A DNA stretch of 64,000 nt from Corynebacterium heidelbergense (GCF_028609845.1 NZ_CP063191.1:2232001-2296000); one strand, 5' to 3'; shown: positions 34,293 to 43,468, counted from the stretch's first letter. Numbers and translations: made by a program. The notes: generated from the letters alone by a model not told the origin.

Positions 34293-34710
34293 GGCCCATC
34301 CAGGCCCCGGCGGCGTAACACAGCACCGCCGCGAGAACCATAAGGAGCGTCCACCCCGCGCGCTCCCAGCGAGCCCGTCGGCGCGCGGAGGCGGATAGAC
34401 CTGGGGGTAGCGGGCGGATGACCTCAACCATGGCGGTGGAGAACGTGGTGAAACCCCCGCACAACCCGGTGCCCACCAGGGCGGCGAGAAGCCCCACTGC
34501 CCCCGCTCCGCCATGCCCCACCTGTCCGGTGGAGATGGCGCCGCTTAACAGGCCCAGTACCCCCGCGCCCGCCGCGTTGATGATGCACAGGGAGGCCAAG
34601 GGCGCGATTCTCCGTTTGAGCCGACTGTCCACCAAGTAGCGGGCCACAGCTCCCGCCGCCCCACCCAGGCCGACTGCCAGGGCACTGAGAAGCCCGAACC
34701 ACGTGTTCAT
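34276..34710 (-). CDS. crcB: Fluoride channel subunit CrcB/Fluc, copy 1
   Basis: A 144-residue, four-helix fluoride exporter subunit. It has GGAAGAVARYLVD in helix 1, INAAGAGVLG in helix 2 and the family phenylalanine box GGFTTFST in helix 3 with both Phe present. It overlaps the second crcB by 4 bp, the usual arrangement for a heterodimeric Fluc channel that lets F- leave the cell. Plausible start ATG at 34710. Confidence 0.92.
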   Translation of the reverse strand: MNTWFGLLSALAVGLGGAAGAVARYLVDSRLKRRIAPLASLCIINAAGAGVLGLLSGAISTGQVGHGGAGAVGLLAALVGTGLCGGFTTFSTAMVEVIRPLPPGLSASARRRARWERAGWTLLMVLAAVLCYAAGAWMGLTFWR

Positions 34711-35204
34711 TTCTTCTGCCCCCGTCCCCGCCCGTGGCCGGTGAGCGTCGCTTCACCCAGGCGCCAACCCGCCAATGCGCCCACCAGGCCAAGTGCCTGG
34801 CTCAGGGCGATATACCCGGCGGCACCCAGGGCTGCCCCCGCCAGGGCTACGGAATCCCCGGAGCTGCCAGGAATCCCAACAACCGCAGCCAGGGCGGAGT
34901 AGCTCGTGAGCCCACCCATAGCGCCCGTGCCGAACAGAGCGTAGTGCCGTTGGGTGATGCGGGATCGCGAGGCGGAGGCACCCGCCGCGAGCCACCCCAG
35001 CACCACAGCCCCGAGGACGTTGACCGCCAGCAGGCCGGGACGTCCCCACCCGGACCAGCCGGTGAGCGGTACCGCGCCATCAACAACGATCCAGCGCAGC
35101 AGGCTACCGGCCAGACCGCCGAGGGCCACCAGTGCGATTGCGGGGAGGGGTTGCCGGGAGTTCGCGCCCGCCACGGGCGAGAAAGCTTCTCGTCTGTCCT
35201 TCAT
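34707..35204 (-). CDS. crcB: Fluoride channel subunit CrcB/Fluc, copy 2 with changed Phe box
   Basis: A 165-residue paralogue with GGLAGSLLRW, VNVLGAVVLGWLA and GAMGGLTSYSALA. The box that reads GGFTTFST in copy 1 is GGLTSYSA here, so both Phe positions are replaced (Leu and Tyr). Heterodimeric channels often have one degenerate chain, so this is probably the accessory subunit. It is first in the pair and lies 21 bp after dnaB on the same strand, yet is probably on its own transcript. Confidence 0.88.
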   Translation of the reverse strand: MKDRREAFSPVAGANSRQPLPAIALVALGGLAGSLLRWIVVDGAVPLTGWSGWGRPGLLAVNVLGAVVLGWLAAGASASRSRITQRHYALFGTGAMGGLTSYSALAAVVGIPGSSGDSVALAGAALGAAGYIALSQALGLVGALAGWRLGEATLTGHGRGRGQKK

Positions 35205-35225
35205 TAGGCTCCGTTCCGTGTGCGC

Positions 35226-36755
35226 CTACATAGGCCCGGGCGCCACCGGGCCCGCGCGGTACTCACTGAACTTGGAGAACGCTAGCTGGTGGGCGACCAC
35301 GATCGTGCCGATGGGGCCGCCGCGGTGCTTGGCCAGAATGATGTCCGCCTCGCCGGCGCGCTCGTGATCGAGGTTCTGGCTATCCGGGCGGTTGAGCAAC
35401 ATGACCATGTCCGCATCCTGTTCCAAGGAGCCGGACTCACGCAGGTCGGAGACACGCGGCAGGGCATCGTCTCCACGGGACTCCACCCCACGGTTGAGCT
35501 GGGAGATGGCCACCACGGGCACGTCCACCTCCTTGGCCAGAAGTTTGAGCTGGCGGGAAAACTCGGAGACCTCCTGTTGCCGCGATTCGACGCGCTTCCC
35601 GGAGGTCATGAGCTGCAAGTAGTCCACGACGATGAGGGAGAGATCATGCTGCTGCTTGAGCCTGCGGGCCTTGGCCCGGATCTCCATCATCGTCAGATTG
35701 GGGGAATCGTCGATGTAGATCGGCGCCGATTCGATCTCCCCCACCCGGAGGGTAAGCCGCTCCCAGTCGGCAGTCTCCAGCTTTCCGCCGCGCATCGCGG
35801 AGAGGCGGACATCTGATTCCGCCGCGAGGATGCGCATCATGATCTCCGACTTGCTCATCTCCAGGCTGAACAACACGCTGGCCTTGTTCTGCCGGATGGA
35901 GGCATGGCGCATGAAGTCCAAAGCCAGGGTGGACTTCCCCACACCCGGGCGAGCGGCCACGATGATCATCTGGCCGCCGTGCAGGCCATTGGTCATGTCG
36001 TCCAAATCCTTGAAACCGGTTTCGATGCCCCGGGCCCCGGCGGTACCCGATTCCAACTCGTCCAGCTCGTCCATCGTGGGATCGATGAGGCTGGCGAAGA
36101 CCTCGTAGTCCTCCGTGGAGGCGTCGTTAGTTATCGCGAACATCTGCTGCTGAGCATCGTCGACAACGCTTTCCACCTCCGCGCCCTCGATCCCCGAATA
36201 GCCCAGTTGGACAATGCGGGTACCCGCCATGACCAGCTTGCGCAGGGTGGACTTTTCCTTCACGAGGTTCGCGTAGTAGCCCACGTTGGCGGAGGTGGGT
36301 GTGCGCGACATGATGTTGTGCAGATACGGGGCGCCCCCGATGGCCTCCAGGCGGCCATCGCGATCCAACCGCCCGGCCACGATGACCGGATCGATATCCT
36401 TGCCCTCCCCGTACAGGCGGGTGATCGTGTCGAAGACTGTCGCGTGGGCCGGGCGGTAGAAGTCCTCCGCCATGAGCACCTGCACCACTTCGGCGACGGC
36501 ATCCTTACTCATGAGCATGCCCCCGAGCACGCCCTGCTCCGCCTCTATGTTCTGCGGCATCTCGCGCCCGAGGTCCCGGTAATCCGACCCATGTACCTGG
36601 CCCCCATCCCCGCTGGCGTGCCGGCCATAGGTGCCCCTCCCCCGCCCGGGTGCACCCGCACCGGCACCCCGGCGCGCGCCTGCGTCCACCGGATCAAAGG
36701 GTTCTTCCGGCGGGGGTACGTCGTCAAAGGAGATGGAAGGTTCCTCGGGGCTCAT
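35226..36755 (-). CDS. dnaB: Replicative DNA helicase DnaB
   Basis: Hexameric 5'-3' helicase of the replication fork, 509 aa with no intein. A disordered ~70-residue N-terminus precedes the N-terminal helical domain (QNIEAEQGVLGGMLMSKDAV). The RecA-like domain has Walker A ARPGVGKST and VDYLQLMTS for Walker B, and later QLNRGVESR. The ATG at 36755 has TAAGAT 8 nt upstream. It is the last gene of the rpsF-ssb-rplI-dnaB order but is separated from rplI by 762 bp containing a DnaA-box cluster. Confidence 0.96.
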   Translation of the reverse strand: MSPEEPSISFDDVPPPEEPFDPVDAGARRGAGAGAPGRGRGTYGRHASGDGGQVHGSDYRDLGREMPQNIEAEQGVLGGMLMSKDAVAEVVQVLMAEDFYRPAHATVFDTITRLYGEGKDIDPVIVAGRLDRDGRLEAIGGAPYLHNIMSRTPTSANVGYYANLVKEKSTLRKLVMAGTRIVQLGYSGIEGAEVESVVDDAQQQMFAITNDASTEDYEVFASLIDPTMDELDELESGTAGARGIETGFKDLDDMTNGLHGGQMIIVAARPGVGKSTLALDFMRHASIRQNKASVLFSLEMSKSEIMMRILAAESDVRLSAMRGGKLETADWERLTLRVGEIESAPIYIDDSPNLTMMEIRAKARRLKQQHDLSLIVVDYLQLMTSGKRVESRQQEVSEFSRQLKLLAKEVDVPVVAISQLNRGVESRGDDALPRVSDLRESGSLEQDADMVMLLNRPDSQNLDHERAGEADIILAKHRGGPIGTIVVAHQLAFSKFSEYRAGPVAPGPM

Positions 36756-36763
36756 GGCCCCTC

Positions 36764-36769
36764 ATCTTA
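36764..36769 (-). promoter_or_regulatory. -10 hexamer TAAGAT for dnaB
   Basis: TAAGAT lies 8 nt before the dnaB ATG on the minus strand, suggesting dnaB has its own leaderless promoter between the DnaA-box cluster and the gene. Confidence 0.45.
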
Positions 36770-36876
36770 TAGTTCCGCCGGGACAGAGGAAGATCCGCTC
36801 TGGTGCGCTCTGCGGGGCCCCTCCCCTGCTCCGGTGGGCTTTCCCTACCCGGGCCCACCGGCGCTGGTTGGAGCGG

Positions 36877-37176
36877 TTATCCACAGGCACTTCCCTACCT
36901 TCTTGTGGATAACTTGTGGACAGTGTGTGCAGAAATCCTCTTTCCCCAGGTCACCCTGTGGAAAACAACCGCCGTCCCATGCCCCTGACCAGCGACGTTA
37001 GACATTTGCCCAGCTCAGCAGGCCTTCTTGCCGAGCCTGCGGAAAAACCGTTCCCGTGGATAACTTTCAACCCAGTGTGCACATTTACGCGGAAGTTCCG
37101 CCCACTACCCCCCGTATTTACCTCCGAGTAACTCCGGATTTGGCCCGAAAACCCGGTCACCAGCAAGTTTTCCACA
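36877..37176. other. Cluster of DnaA-box sequences between dnaB and rplI
   Basis: Two perfect DnaA boxes: TTATCCACA (36877-36885, plus) and TGTGGATAA (36904-36912, minus). Three one-mismatch boxes: TGTGGAAAA (36957-36965), CGTGGATAA (37055-37063) and TTTTCCACA (37168-37176). A weaker TGTGGACAG lies at 36915-36923. Six within 300 bp is far above chance. The remaining stretch to 37517 holds a hairpin (37261-37287, CGGAAGC/GCTTCCG stem) and no convincing gene. It could regulate dnaB, titrate DnaA, or mark an origin-like site. Confidence 0.75.
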
Positions 37177-37517
37177 ACCCTCACCGCTGCCCCGAAGACG
37201 AGCCGCCAAAGCCGGCGCTCGAAAGCCGCCGCCCCCGAACGAAGAGAAGCGACCCCCGCCCGGAAGCCGCCGTTGGCGGTGCTTCCGAGAAGGGGCCGCT
37301 CCTCGTAGGCACCGACTCTCGTCGGCGCCGCGCTGTTGTCTATGTGTTGCTGCGTGGAGCACACGAAGGGTATCGAGCAAAGCCGTCGGAGTCCACGGGT
37401 AGTTCCCGTCTTGGATAGCGGTTGTCTAGGCCGCCGTCCGGGGAACCCCCGTCAAAACTGCGCCGATTCCTTGCCCACGGATCCCAGAACCCGTGCTCTC
37501 GTGGTTCGGTGAGCCTT

Positions 37518-37970
37518 CTACTCGGCCACTACCTCGATGCCAAGCTTCGCATCCACTTCCGGGTGCAGGGTGACCTCCAGGACGTAGCGTCCAGTGCTCT
37601 TGATGTGGTTCTTCGGCAGCTTGATGCTGTTGCGCTCGAGCTGACGGCCATTCGTGGCCTTTACCGCACTGAGCACGTCCCGTTCGGTTACGGAACCGAA
37701 CAACCGGCCACCCTCCGCGCTGCGGACGGGGATCTTCACGTTGTCCAGGGCCTCGAGCTCGGCCTTGACTTCCTTGGCGTGATCCAGGTCGCGGATGGTC
37801 CGCGCTTCCTGGGCCCGCTTGATGGTCTCGATGTTCTTCTCGGCACCGCGCGTGGCGGCGATGGCGAACCCGCGGGGCAGCAGGTAGTTACGCCCGTAGC
37901 CAGCCTTGACTTCCACGATGTCTCCTGCGACACCGAGGTTATCAACGCTGGTGGTGAGGATCAGCTTCAT
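37518..37970 (-). CDS. rplI: 50S ribosomal protein L9
   Basis: A 150-residue protein with the L9 start MKLILTTSVDNLGVAGDIVEVKAGYGRNYLLPRGFA shortened here to its recognisable core GRNYLLPRGFA, the connecting helix and a C-terminal domain ending VTLHPEVDAKLGIEVVAE. It binds 23S rRNA near the L1 stalk and limits frameshifting. It is preceded by ssb and followed by the long gene-free stretch before dnaB. Confidence 0.96.
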   Translation of the reverse strand: MKLILTTSVDNLGVAGDIVEVKAGYGRNYLLPRGFAIAATRGAEKNIETIKRAQEARTIRDLDHAKEVKAELEALDNVKIPVRSAEGGRLFGSVTERDVLSAVKATNGRQLERNSIKLPKNHIKSTGRYVLEVTLHPEVDAKLGIEVVAE

Positions 37971-38072
37971 GATCCAACCTTTCGTTGAGCTGGGGTTTGC
38001 AAACGGGGTGTGGTTACGAGCGCATTGTCAGCGGGTATGCATGGCGCACAGTAGCGTTAGGCTTCGAGCCAA

Positions 38073-38681
38073 TCAGAACGGCGGTTCCTCGTCGCCGTCT
38101 CCGAAGCCGCTCTGCGGGGCGGAGTTCCAGGGGTCCTCCTCCGTAGAGGCGTTGCGCCCACTGAATCCTTGGTTTTGCTGGGGGCCGTTGTTGTTGCCCC
38201 CCATGCCATTCGAGCCTTGGCCACCGGCGTTGCCGCCGCCTCGTGGGCCGCCCTGTCCCCCTCCGCCGGACATGCCGCCGGAGTTGGATCCGTATCCGCC
38301 CTGGCTGCCGCCGCGCGGGGTCTTGGAGACCTGTGCGGTGGCGTATTTCAGGGAGGGGCCGACCTCATCGACCTCGACTTCGAACTGCGTACGCTTCTCG
38401 CCCTCGCGGGTTTCGTAGGAGCGCTGCCGCAGCTTGCCGGTGACAACGATGCGATCGCCCTTGTTTAGGGAGTTCGCGACGTTCTCGGCGGCCTGTCGCC
38501 ACACGTTGCAGCTCAAGAACAGGGCTTCGGCGTCCACCCACTGCCCGGACTGCTGGTCGTACCGCCGCGGGGTGGAAGCAACGCGGAAGCTGGCCACGGC
38601 GGCACCGCTTTGGGTGTACCGCAGCTCGGGGTCCGCGACGAGGTTGCCTACCACTGTGATCGGGGTTTCGCCCTGTGCCAT
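38073..38681 (-). CDS. ssb: Single-stranded DNA-binding protein
   Basis: A 202-residue SSB. The OB fold (1-120) has [24 protein letters not shown] and [29 protein letters not shown] Gly/Asn-rich linker follows, and the acidic tip ends EEPPF, close to the usual DDIPF that binds replication proteins. Gene order rpsF-ssb-rplI with no rpsR between ssb and rplI is the corynebacterial pattern. Confidence 0.96.
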   Translation of the reverse strand: MAQGETPITVVGNLVADPELRYTQSGAAVASFRVASTPRRYDQQSGQWVDAEALFLSCNVWRQAAENVANSLNKGDRIVVTGKLRQRSYETREGEKRTQFEVEVDEVGPSLKYATAQVSKTPRGGSQGGYGSNSGGMSGGGGQGGPRGGGNAGGQGSNGMGGNNNGPQQNQGFSGRNASTEEDPWNSAPQSGFGDGDEEPPF

Positions 38682-38747
38682 GTGCTCAAGCCTTCTTTAC
38701 GTGTCGTGTGGAGACGTGTGTTGTGCTGAAAATGCGCTGGTAAGGGT

Positions 38748-39032
38748 CTAATCCTTGCGGAGCACCTTGGTGCGCAGGATCGAATCATTGATGTTGAGCA
38801 CGCGGTCGAGCTCCTGCACGGTACCAGATTCGCAGTTAAGGTCCAGCACCACGTAGATGCCCTCTTCCTTCTTCGCGATGGGGTACTCCAGGCGACGCTT
38901 GCCCCAGATATCGACCTTTTCCACCGTACCGTTTTCCTTGCGGACAATGTTCAGAAACTTGTCCAGGGACGGGGCTACGGCGCGTTCATCCTGAGATGGG
39001 TCGAGAATGATCATGACCTCGTATTGACGCAC
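38748..39032 (-). CDS. rpsF: 30S ribosomal protein S6
   Basis: A 94-residue S6 with [22 protein letters not shown] and [23 protein letters not shown]. The GTG at 39032 is preferred over two ATG codons just upstream because a strong AGGAGGTGA ribosome site overlaps those. It is first gene of the operon with ssb and rplI; a hairpin at 39139-39166 separates it from the genes upstream. Confidence 0.96.
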   Translation of the reverse strand: MRQYEVMIILDPSQDERAVAPSLDKFLNIVRKENGTVEKVDIWGKRRLEYPIAKKEEGIYVVLDLNCESGTVQELDRVLNINDSILRTKVLRKD

Positions 39033-39138
39033 GGACCTCATCACCTCCTATGGTCTGTTTTGTAGTGTTCGGCCATGTCCGTCGTACGTGGGCATGGCAG
39101 GAGGGTCGTTGCGTCAGCAACTTGCCCATGCTAGCTGA

Positions 39139-39166
39139 CCCGGGGGTGGTTTTTAAAAACCCCGGG
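39139..39166. terminator. Strong palindrome between the 59-residue membrane gene and rpsF
   Basis: CCCGGGGG and CCCCGGG arms enclose a centre of T and A runs (TTTTTAAAAA), near-perfectly self-complementary. It lies just past the stop at 39174 on the minus strand, so it may end that transcript or attenuate read-through into rpsF. Confidence 0.6.
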
Positions 39167-39173
39167 ATCGTCC

Positions 39174-39353
39174 TTAGGCCGCCCAGAAGATCGCGATGGT
39201 CACCGGTACGAGGGTTAGGCAGAGTACTGCGGCGGTGAACAGGGACCACACTAGGGCGCGGGGTTTTCCGTAGGAGTACGTGATATAGGCCCCGGCGATG
39301 CAGCAGAAGCCCACGAACACGCTGGCCATGGTCACGAACATTGCGGTTGTCAT
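39174..39353 (-). CDS. Small two-helix membrane protein (59 aa)
   Basis: A 59-residue protein starting MTTAMFVTMASVFVGFCC with two hydrophobic helices (about residues 4-25 and 34-58) joined by a short basic loop SYGKPRA. Its ATG overlaps the stop of the upstream glycosyltransferase by 4 bp (ATGA), so it is translated with it. Unknown function; coupling to a membrane transferase and then to ponA suggests an accessory envelope role, which is inference. Confidence 0.75.
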   Translation of the reverse strand: MTTAMFVTMASVFVGFCCIAGAYITYSYGKPRALVWSLFTAAVLCLTLVPVTIAIFWAA

Positions 39354-40948
39354 ACGCCCGGATCTCCCGTGGGGGTCGCTGTGGTGTGGGTCTGTTCGAC
39401 GCCCCGGTCCGTGGCGTCCTGACCCTTATTATGGACGCCCATCCTGCCGGAACCTAGCGCCCCACCCCGACGGTCCCCGCCGCACCGGCGGCGCCCGTCT
39501 AACGGACCGGCCAGAGGATCGGCGCCGTCGTGGGCCGCACGGACCTCATCCCACCCGGAGCGGGTCTGCCGCAGAACCACCCCCGCCATCCACAGCAGCA
39601 GGCCGATGCGCAGGACGGTGACGGTGTCCACCAGATAATGCGGTGCCGCCTGCTTCGGCGGCAGGAACTGCCACATCCGCAGGTACCAATACACGGCTTC
39701 CACCGCAGCCCACCCGAACACCAGCCGCCAGCGCGGCAGGGCCAGGACCAGCAGGGGCAGCAGCCACAGCGAGTACTGGGGGCTCCACACCTTGTTCGTG
39801 ACCAGGAAGGCCAACACCGACAGGAAGGCGACCTGCGCCAGCCGCGGTTGCTTCTCCGCGCCCAGGACCAGGTAGGCCAGAGCGGCCAGGCACGCCCCGA
39901 GTGACAACAACCCGATTGCGTTCAACACCGCCGGGGAGCCCTGCAGCACGTGCGTGCTCAGCCAGGAGCGGGGCCCGGCGATGTGCTCCGCCACGGCATA
40001 GAGGGTCGAACCCTCCAATCCGCGCGCCGAGTTCATTCGGAAGAACTCCGCCCATCCGGCGGGGGCCACGATCATGATCGGCACGTTCACCAGCAGCCAG
40101 GCTATGACGGCCGCCACCCCGAAGCGCACCAGCGCCCCATAGGCCCGGGCGCGCAGGCACAGCAGGACAATGGCCCCCGCGATGAACACCGGCCACAGCT
40201 TCAGGGCCACCCCCACCGCCAGCGCTACCCCCGCACCGGCCGGTTTATTGCGGGACCACAGCCACAATCCCGCCACCGCGGCGAGGACGCTGAGGGTATC
40301 GAAGTTGGTGAAGGCATGGACGATGACGAGTGGACTGGCTGCCATGAGCACGGCGTCCCACACCCGCCGCCCGGCGAGGAGGCCCGTCAACCCCACCGCG
40401 GCCATCCACGCGGCCGCGAGAAACACCGCACTGACGCCGAAGTACACGGCCACATCCGTCGCTCCCGGCAATCCCAGGGCCCGCCACCCGGCCCCAACGG
40501 GACGGGCCAGCACCGCCGCAAACCACTGAAACAGGCCCGTGACCACGGGGTATTCCATGTAGCGCGTCTGCCCCGCCTCTTGCCAGGAGTGGAGATAGGG
40601 GAAGGCGAGCTGGTCCAGGCCCCGGGCCGAAAAGAGGCTGACGGTATCCGAGTAGCACGCGCTGGTGAATTGTCGGTTGCCGGACCAGTCCACGCCCCCG
40701 GCCGCCACCGCGCCCCCACCCACGGGCGAGCGCAGGCACTGGGCTTTTTGCATCCAGCCCAAGCTCAGGAACGCCGCAGCGGTGAGGAGTAGAACCCGCA
40801 GTGGGGTCCCCCACTGCACTCGGCCCACCAGGGCGTGGTCCCCCATCGGGCCGCCGAGGAACCCGATGAACCCGCGGGCCAGCGGCTCAGTCTGCCCGGG
40901 CAGAATTCGGGTGCTATCGGACTCAACCGGCCCGTGCCTGCGGCCCAC
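39350..40948 (-). CDS. Polytopic membrane glycosyltransferase, GT87/DUF2029-like (Rv0051 type)
   Basis: A 532-residue protein with about 10-12 helices. The pattern YLHSWQEAGQTRYMEYPVVTG near residue 118, with acidic residues in an external loop, is typical of polyprenyl-phosphate mannose or arabinose dependent GT-C enzymes. Position between ponA and rpsF matches M. tuberculosis Rv0051. The substrate sugar is unknown. The GTG at 40948 lies 7 bp after the ponA stop, and the C-terminal ~60 residues are charged and probably disordered. Confidence 0.78.
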   Translation of the reverse strand: MGRRHGPVESDSTRILPGQTEPLARGFIGFLGGPMGDHALVGRVQWGTPLRVLLLTAAAFLSLGWMQKAQCLRSPVGGGAVAAGGVDWSGNRQFTSACYSDTVSLFSARGLDQLAFPYLHSWQEAGQTRYMEYPVVTGLFQWFAAVLARPVGAGWRALGLPGATDVAVYFGVSAVFLAAAWMAAVGLTGLLAGRRVWDAVLMAASPLVIVHAFTNFDTLSVLAAVAGLWLWSRNKPAGAGVALAVGVALKLWPVFIAGAIVLLCLRARAYGALVRFGVAAVIAWLLVNVPIMIVAPAGWAEFFRMNSARGLEGSTLYAVAEHIAGPRSWLSTHVLQGSPAVLNAIGLLSLGACLAALAYLVLGAEKQPRLAQVAFLSVLAFLVTNKVWSPQYSLWLLPLLVLALPRWRLVFGWAAVEAVYWYLRMWQFLPPKQAAPHYLVDTVTVLRIGLLLWMAGVVLRQTRSGWDEVRAAHDGADPLAGPLDGRRRCGGDRRGGALGSGRMGVHNKGQDATDRGVEQTHTTATPTGDPGV

Positions 40949-40955
40949 CGGAGTG

Positions 40956-43202
40956 CTAGCGGTTCAACAGATCGTTAATGACCTGGCCCAGGTTCGGCGG
41001 GGGCGGACCCGGTGCGGGAGCCGGGGCCGGTGGCGGTGGCGGTGGGGCCTGCTGCTGCACCGGCGCGGGTTGGGTTCCAGCGCCCGCACCCGTTCCACTG
41101 GTTCCGCCGGTCCCTGCGCCCGAGGTGCCACCTCCCCCGGCGGCAGTGCCGCCGGAGTAGCTGTTGTAACTGCGGGAGGAGGCACTGTTGGCACCGGCGG
41201 CTTCGTCGGTGAAGGACTCAACGTCCGCGTTCTGCAGCGCGGTGTCCATCGTCTTCTTCCAGATCGTGGCCGGGGTACCGGAGCCGTACATGATGCCGCC
41301 GTACTGATTTCGGATCGGTGCACCGTCCTTTGCACCCACCCACACGGCGGTGGCCAGCTGAGGGGTGGCGCCGATCATCCAGGCGTCCTTGTTCTCCCCG
41401 GTATCTCCCAATTGGGCGGTACCGGTCTTTGCGGCGGACGGGCGCCCGCCGGCCAAGGAGTTGCCATTGGAGTAGGCGGCGATGGGCCCCATGGCCTCAA
41501 TCACGTTGCTCGCCACATCCGGTTTGACCACCTGTTCCCCCTTGGGATTGGTGTTGTCCAGCAGCACTTCTCCCTCGGAATTTTCGACCTTTTCGACGAA
41601 GTGAGGGCGGAAGTACTTGCCCTTGTTGGCTAGAGTGGCCAGGGCGGATGCCATGTCCAGGGGACGGGTGGGGTACATACCCAGCGCAATTCCCTCGAAG
41701 GGAGGCCCGCCGTTTTCGCTGAGGGTCTTGCCCAATCCCGGTATCTCGGTGGCAACGCCTAGTCGGTGCGCCATATCCGCAACGTCCTGGGGCCCGCCTT
41801 GCAGAGCCTTTTCCACGCGAATGTAGGACGTGTTCAGTGAGCGCTTGAGGGCCTCCGCGGCACTGCAGCGGCCACAGCCTGCCCCATCGACGTTGGTAAC
41901 GGTCGCGTCTCCGGTCTCGACTGGTGACGAATCGAAGGTGTCATAGATGCTGCCGCCCTGGTCCAAGTACGCGGCGAGCGTGAAGATCTTGAACGTGGAG
42001 CCGGTTTGAAGCCCGGCATTCGCGTGGTCCCAGCCCACGGGATCATCACCGCCGTAATAGGCGCGAATGCCGCCGCTCTTCGGATCCACAGAGACTACTG
42101 CGCCGAGGAGATCCTGCTGAAGCGAGGCGAACTGCTGGTGCACTTCGTCCACGGCGGCGTTTTGGGCCACCGGGTCGATGGTTGTCGTGATCTTGAGGCC
42201 GCCCGTGTTGACCTGGTCCTCGTTGATGCCAGCCGCCGTCAGTTCGTCGATGACGCGCTGCTTGATCAAGCCGTTGGTGCCCTCCGCCACGCTGGTCTGC
42301 TGGGCAAGGGCGGGGTCCTGGACCTGCGGGTATACGGCAGCGGCCCGCTGGCCCTGGTTCAAAGCACCAATGGTGACCATGCCGTCCATGACGTAGTTCC
42401 AGCGCGCCTCGGCCTCGGGGCGGTTCGTCCAGGGATCGAGGCGGGAGGGAGCCTGGATGGAGGCGGCGAGAATGGCACCCTCTTCCGGCGTGAGGTCCTT
42501 GACGTCTTTATTGAAGTAGGCCTTGGAGGCAGCACCGATGCCGTAGGCATTACGACCAAAATAAATGGTGTTCAGATAAGCCTGGAGGATTTGATCCTTG
42601 TTCCAATCCCGGGCCATCTTCGCGGAGATGACTAACTCCTTGGCCTTGCGGACAAGGCTGAAGTCATCGCCGACCAGTGCGTTCTTCACATATTGCTGGG
42701 TGATGGTGGAACCACCACCGGCCCCGGACTTGCCGAAGATTTGTCCCAGGGCAGCGCGCCCAAAGCCCGTGATGGAGAAGCCGGGGTTGTCGTAGAAGTT
42801 GCGATCCTCTGCAGCAAGTACCGCGTCGCGGACGGGCTTGGGGATTTCCTCGATCTTGACGTTCTGGCGATTGCCCTCCGGGGGGACGATGCGGGCTAGC
42901 TCCGTCTGATTGTCGGACGCCATAATGTAGGAAATCTGGTTGTTGACCAGCTCCTCCGGCTCCGGCACGCGAGTGACTGCATAGGCCGCGAAGAATGCCA
43001 CGATCGGAACGATGATCATGACAGCCATCACGGCGGCGACAACCTTCAGCGCCTTCTTCCAGAAGCTGGCGCTGCTCAATTCGTTCTTTTTGCGACGGCG
43101 GGCCGTGATGTTGCCCTGGGTTGCGACGCGCCGGTCGCCCCGGGCCCTGCTGCGGGCCCGGTGGCCATTCTTTCGCGACGGCGGCTGCTTATCAGTGCTC
43201 AA
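40956..43202 (-). CDS. ponA: Class A penicillin-binding protein (bifunctional)
   Basis: A 748-residue peptidoglycan synthase: short cytosolic N-terminus, one membrane helix (VVAAVMAVMIIVPIVAFFAAY), GT51 glycosyltransferase domain (AAEDRNFYDNPGF, GGGSTITQQYVKN), then transpeptidase domain with STFK (in LQTGSTFK), RSLNTS (SxN) and KTGT. The residue before the STFK glycine is Thr where Pro is usual. A disordered Gly- and Pro-rich tail (about 130 residues) follows. The TTG at 43202 has GGAG 10 nt upstream and is preferred to a longer reading to 43283. Confidence 0.93.
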   Translation of the reverse strand: MSTDKQPPSRKNGHRARSRARGDRRVATQGNITARRRKKNELSSASFWKKALKVVAAVMAVMIIVPIVAFFAAYAVTRVPEPEELVNNQISYIMASDNQTELARIVPPEGNRQNVKIEEIPKPVRDAVLAAEDRNFYDNPGFSITGFGRAALGQIFGKSGAGGGSTITQQYVKNALVGDDFSLVRKAKELVISAKMARDWNKDQILQAYLNTIYFGRNAYGIGAASKAYFNKDVKDLTPEEGAILAASIQAPSRLDPWTNRPEAEARWNYVMDGMVTIGALNQGQRAAAVYPQVQDPALAQQTSVAEGTNGLIKQRVIDELTAAGINEDQVNTGGLKITTTIDPVAQNAAVDEVHQQFASLQQDLLGAVVSVDPKSGGIRAYYGGDDPVGWDHANAGLQTGSTFKIFTLAAYLDQGGSIYDTFDSSPVETGDATVTNVDGAGCGRCSAAEALKRSLNTSYIRVEKALQGGPQDVADMAHRLGVATEIPGLGKTLSENGGPPFEGIALGMYPTRPLDMASALATLANKGKYFRPHFVEKVENSEGEVLLDNTNPKGEQVVKPDVASNVIEAMGPIAAYSNGNSLAGGRPSAAKTGTAQLGDTGENKDAWMIGATPQLATAVWVGAKDGAPIRNQYGGIMYGSGTPATIWKKTMDTALQNADVESFTDEAAGANSASSRSYNSYSGGTAAGGGGTSGAGTGGTSGTGAGAGTQPAPVQQQAPPPPPPAPAPAPGPPPPNLGQVINDLLNR

Positions 43203-43468
43203 CGAGACTCGTCTCCAAATCGACGGCGGGTGGTGCAAAGAGCTGCGGCGCCTGGCGCGTCGAGACCACGCGAGACCCCGCACCGGTGGATCTCCTATAC
43301 ATTACGCATAAGCGCGAACCTTCACCTATTCCCCTGGTATCAATTTCTCCAGCTAACGCGGGGGAGGCAGCTCGGCGTCTGCGAGGCCCCCGGGGACTGA
43401 ATCGGTACAAGACCCAGCTTGATCGGTTCACCTGCCGTGCCTGGGCCGGTCGGAGTGCCCTCCTGCAC

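Noticed and set aside
36951..37364. 137-residue minus-strand reading frame across the DnaA-box region
   Set aside because: It crosses the DnaA boxes and the hairpin, and its composition is unlike any real protein; probably chance.
36756..37517. Calling this gap the chromosomal origin oriC
   Set aside because: dnaA and dnaN are not here, and the region is not unusually AT-rich; only the box cluster itself is supported.
39033..39138. S6-S18 ribosomal leader RNA upstream of rpsF
   Set aside because: The leader is short and I cannot show the conserved structure by eye; rpsR is not in the operon.
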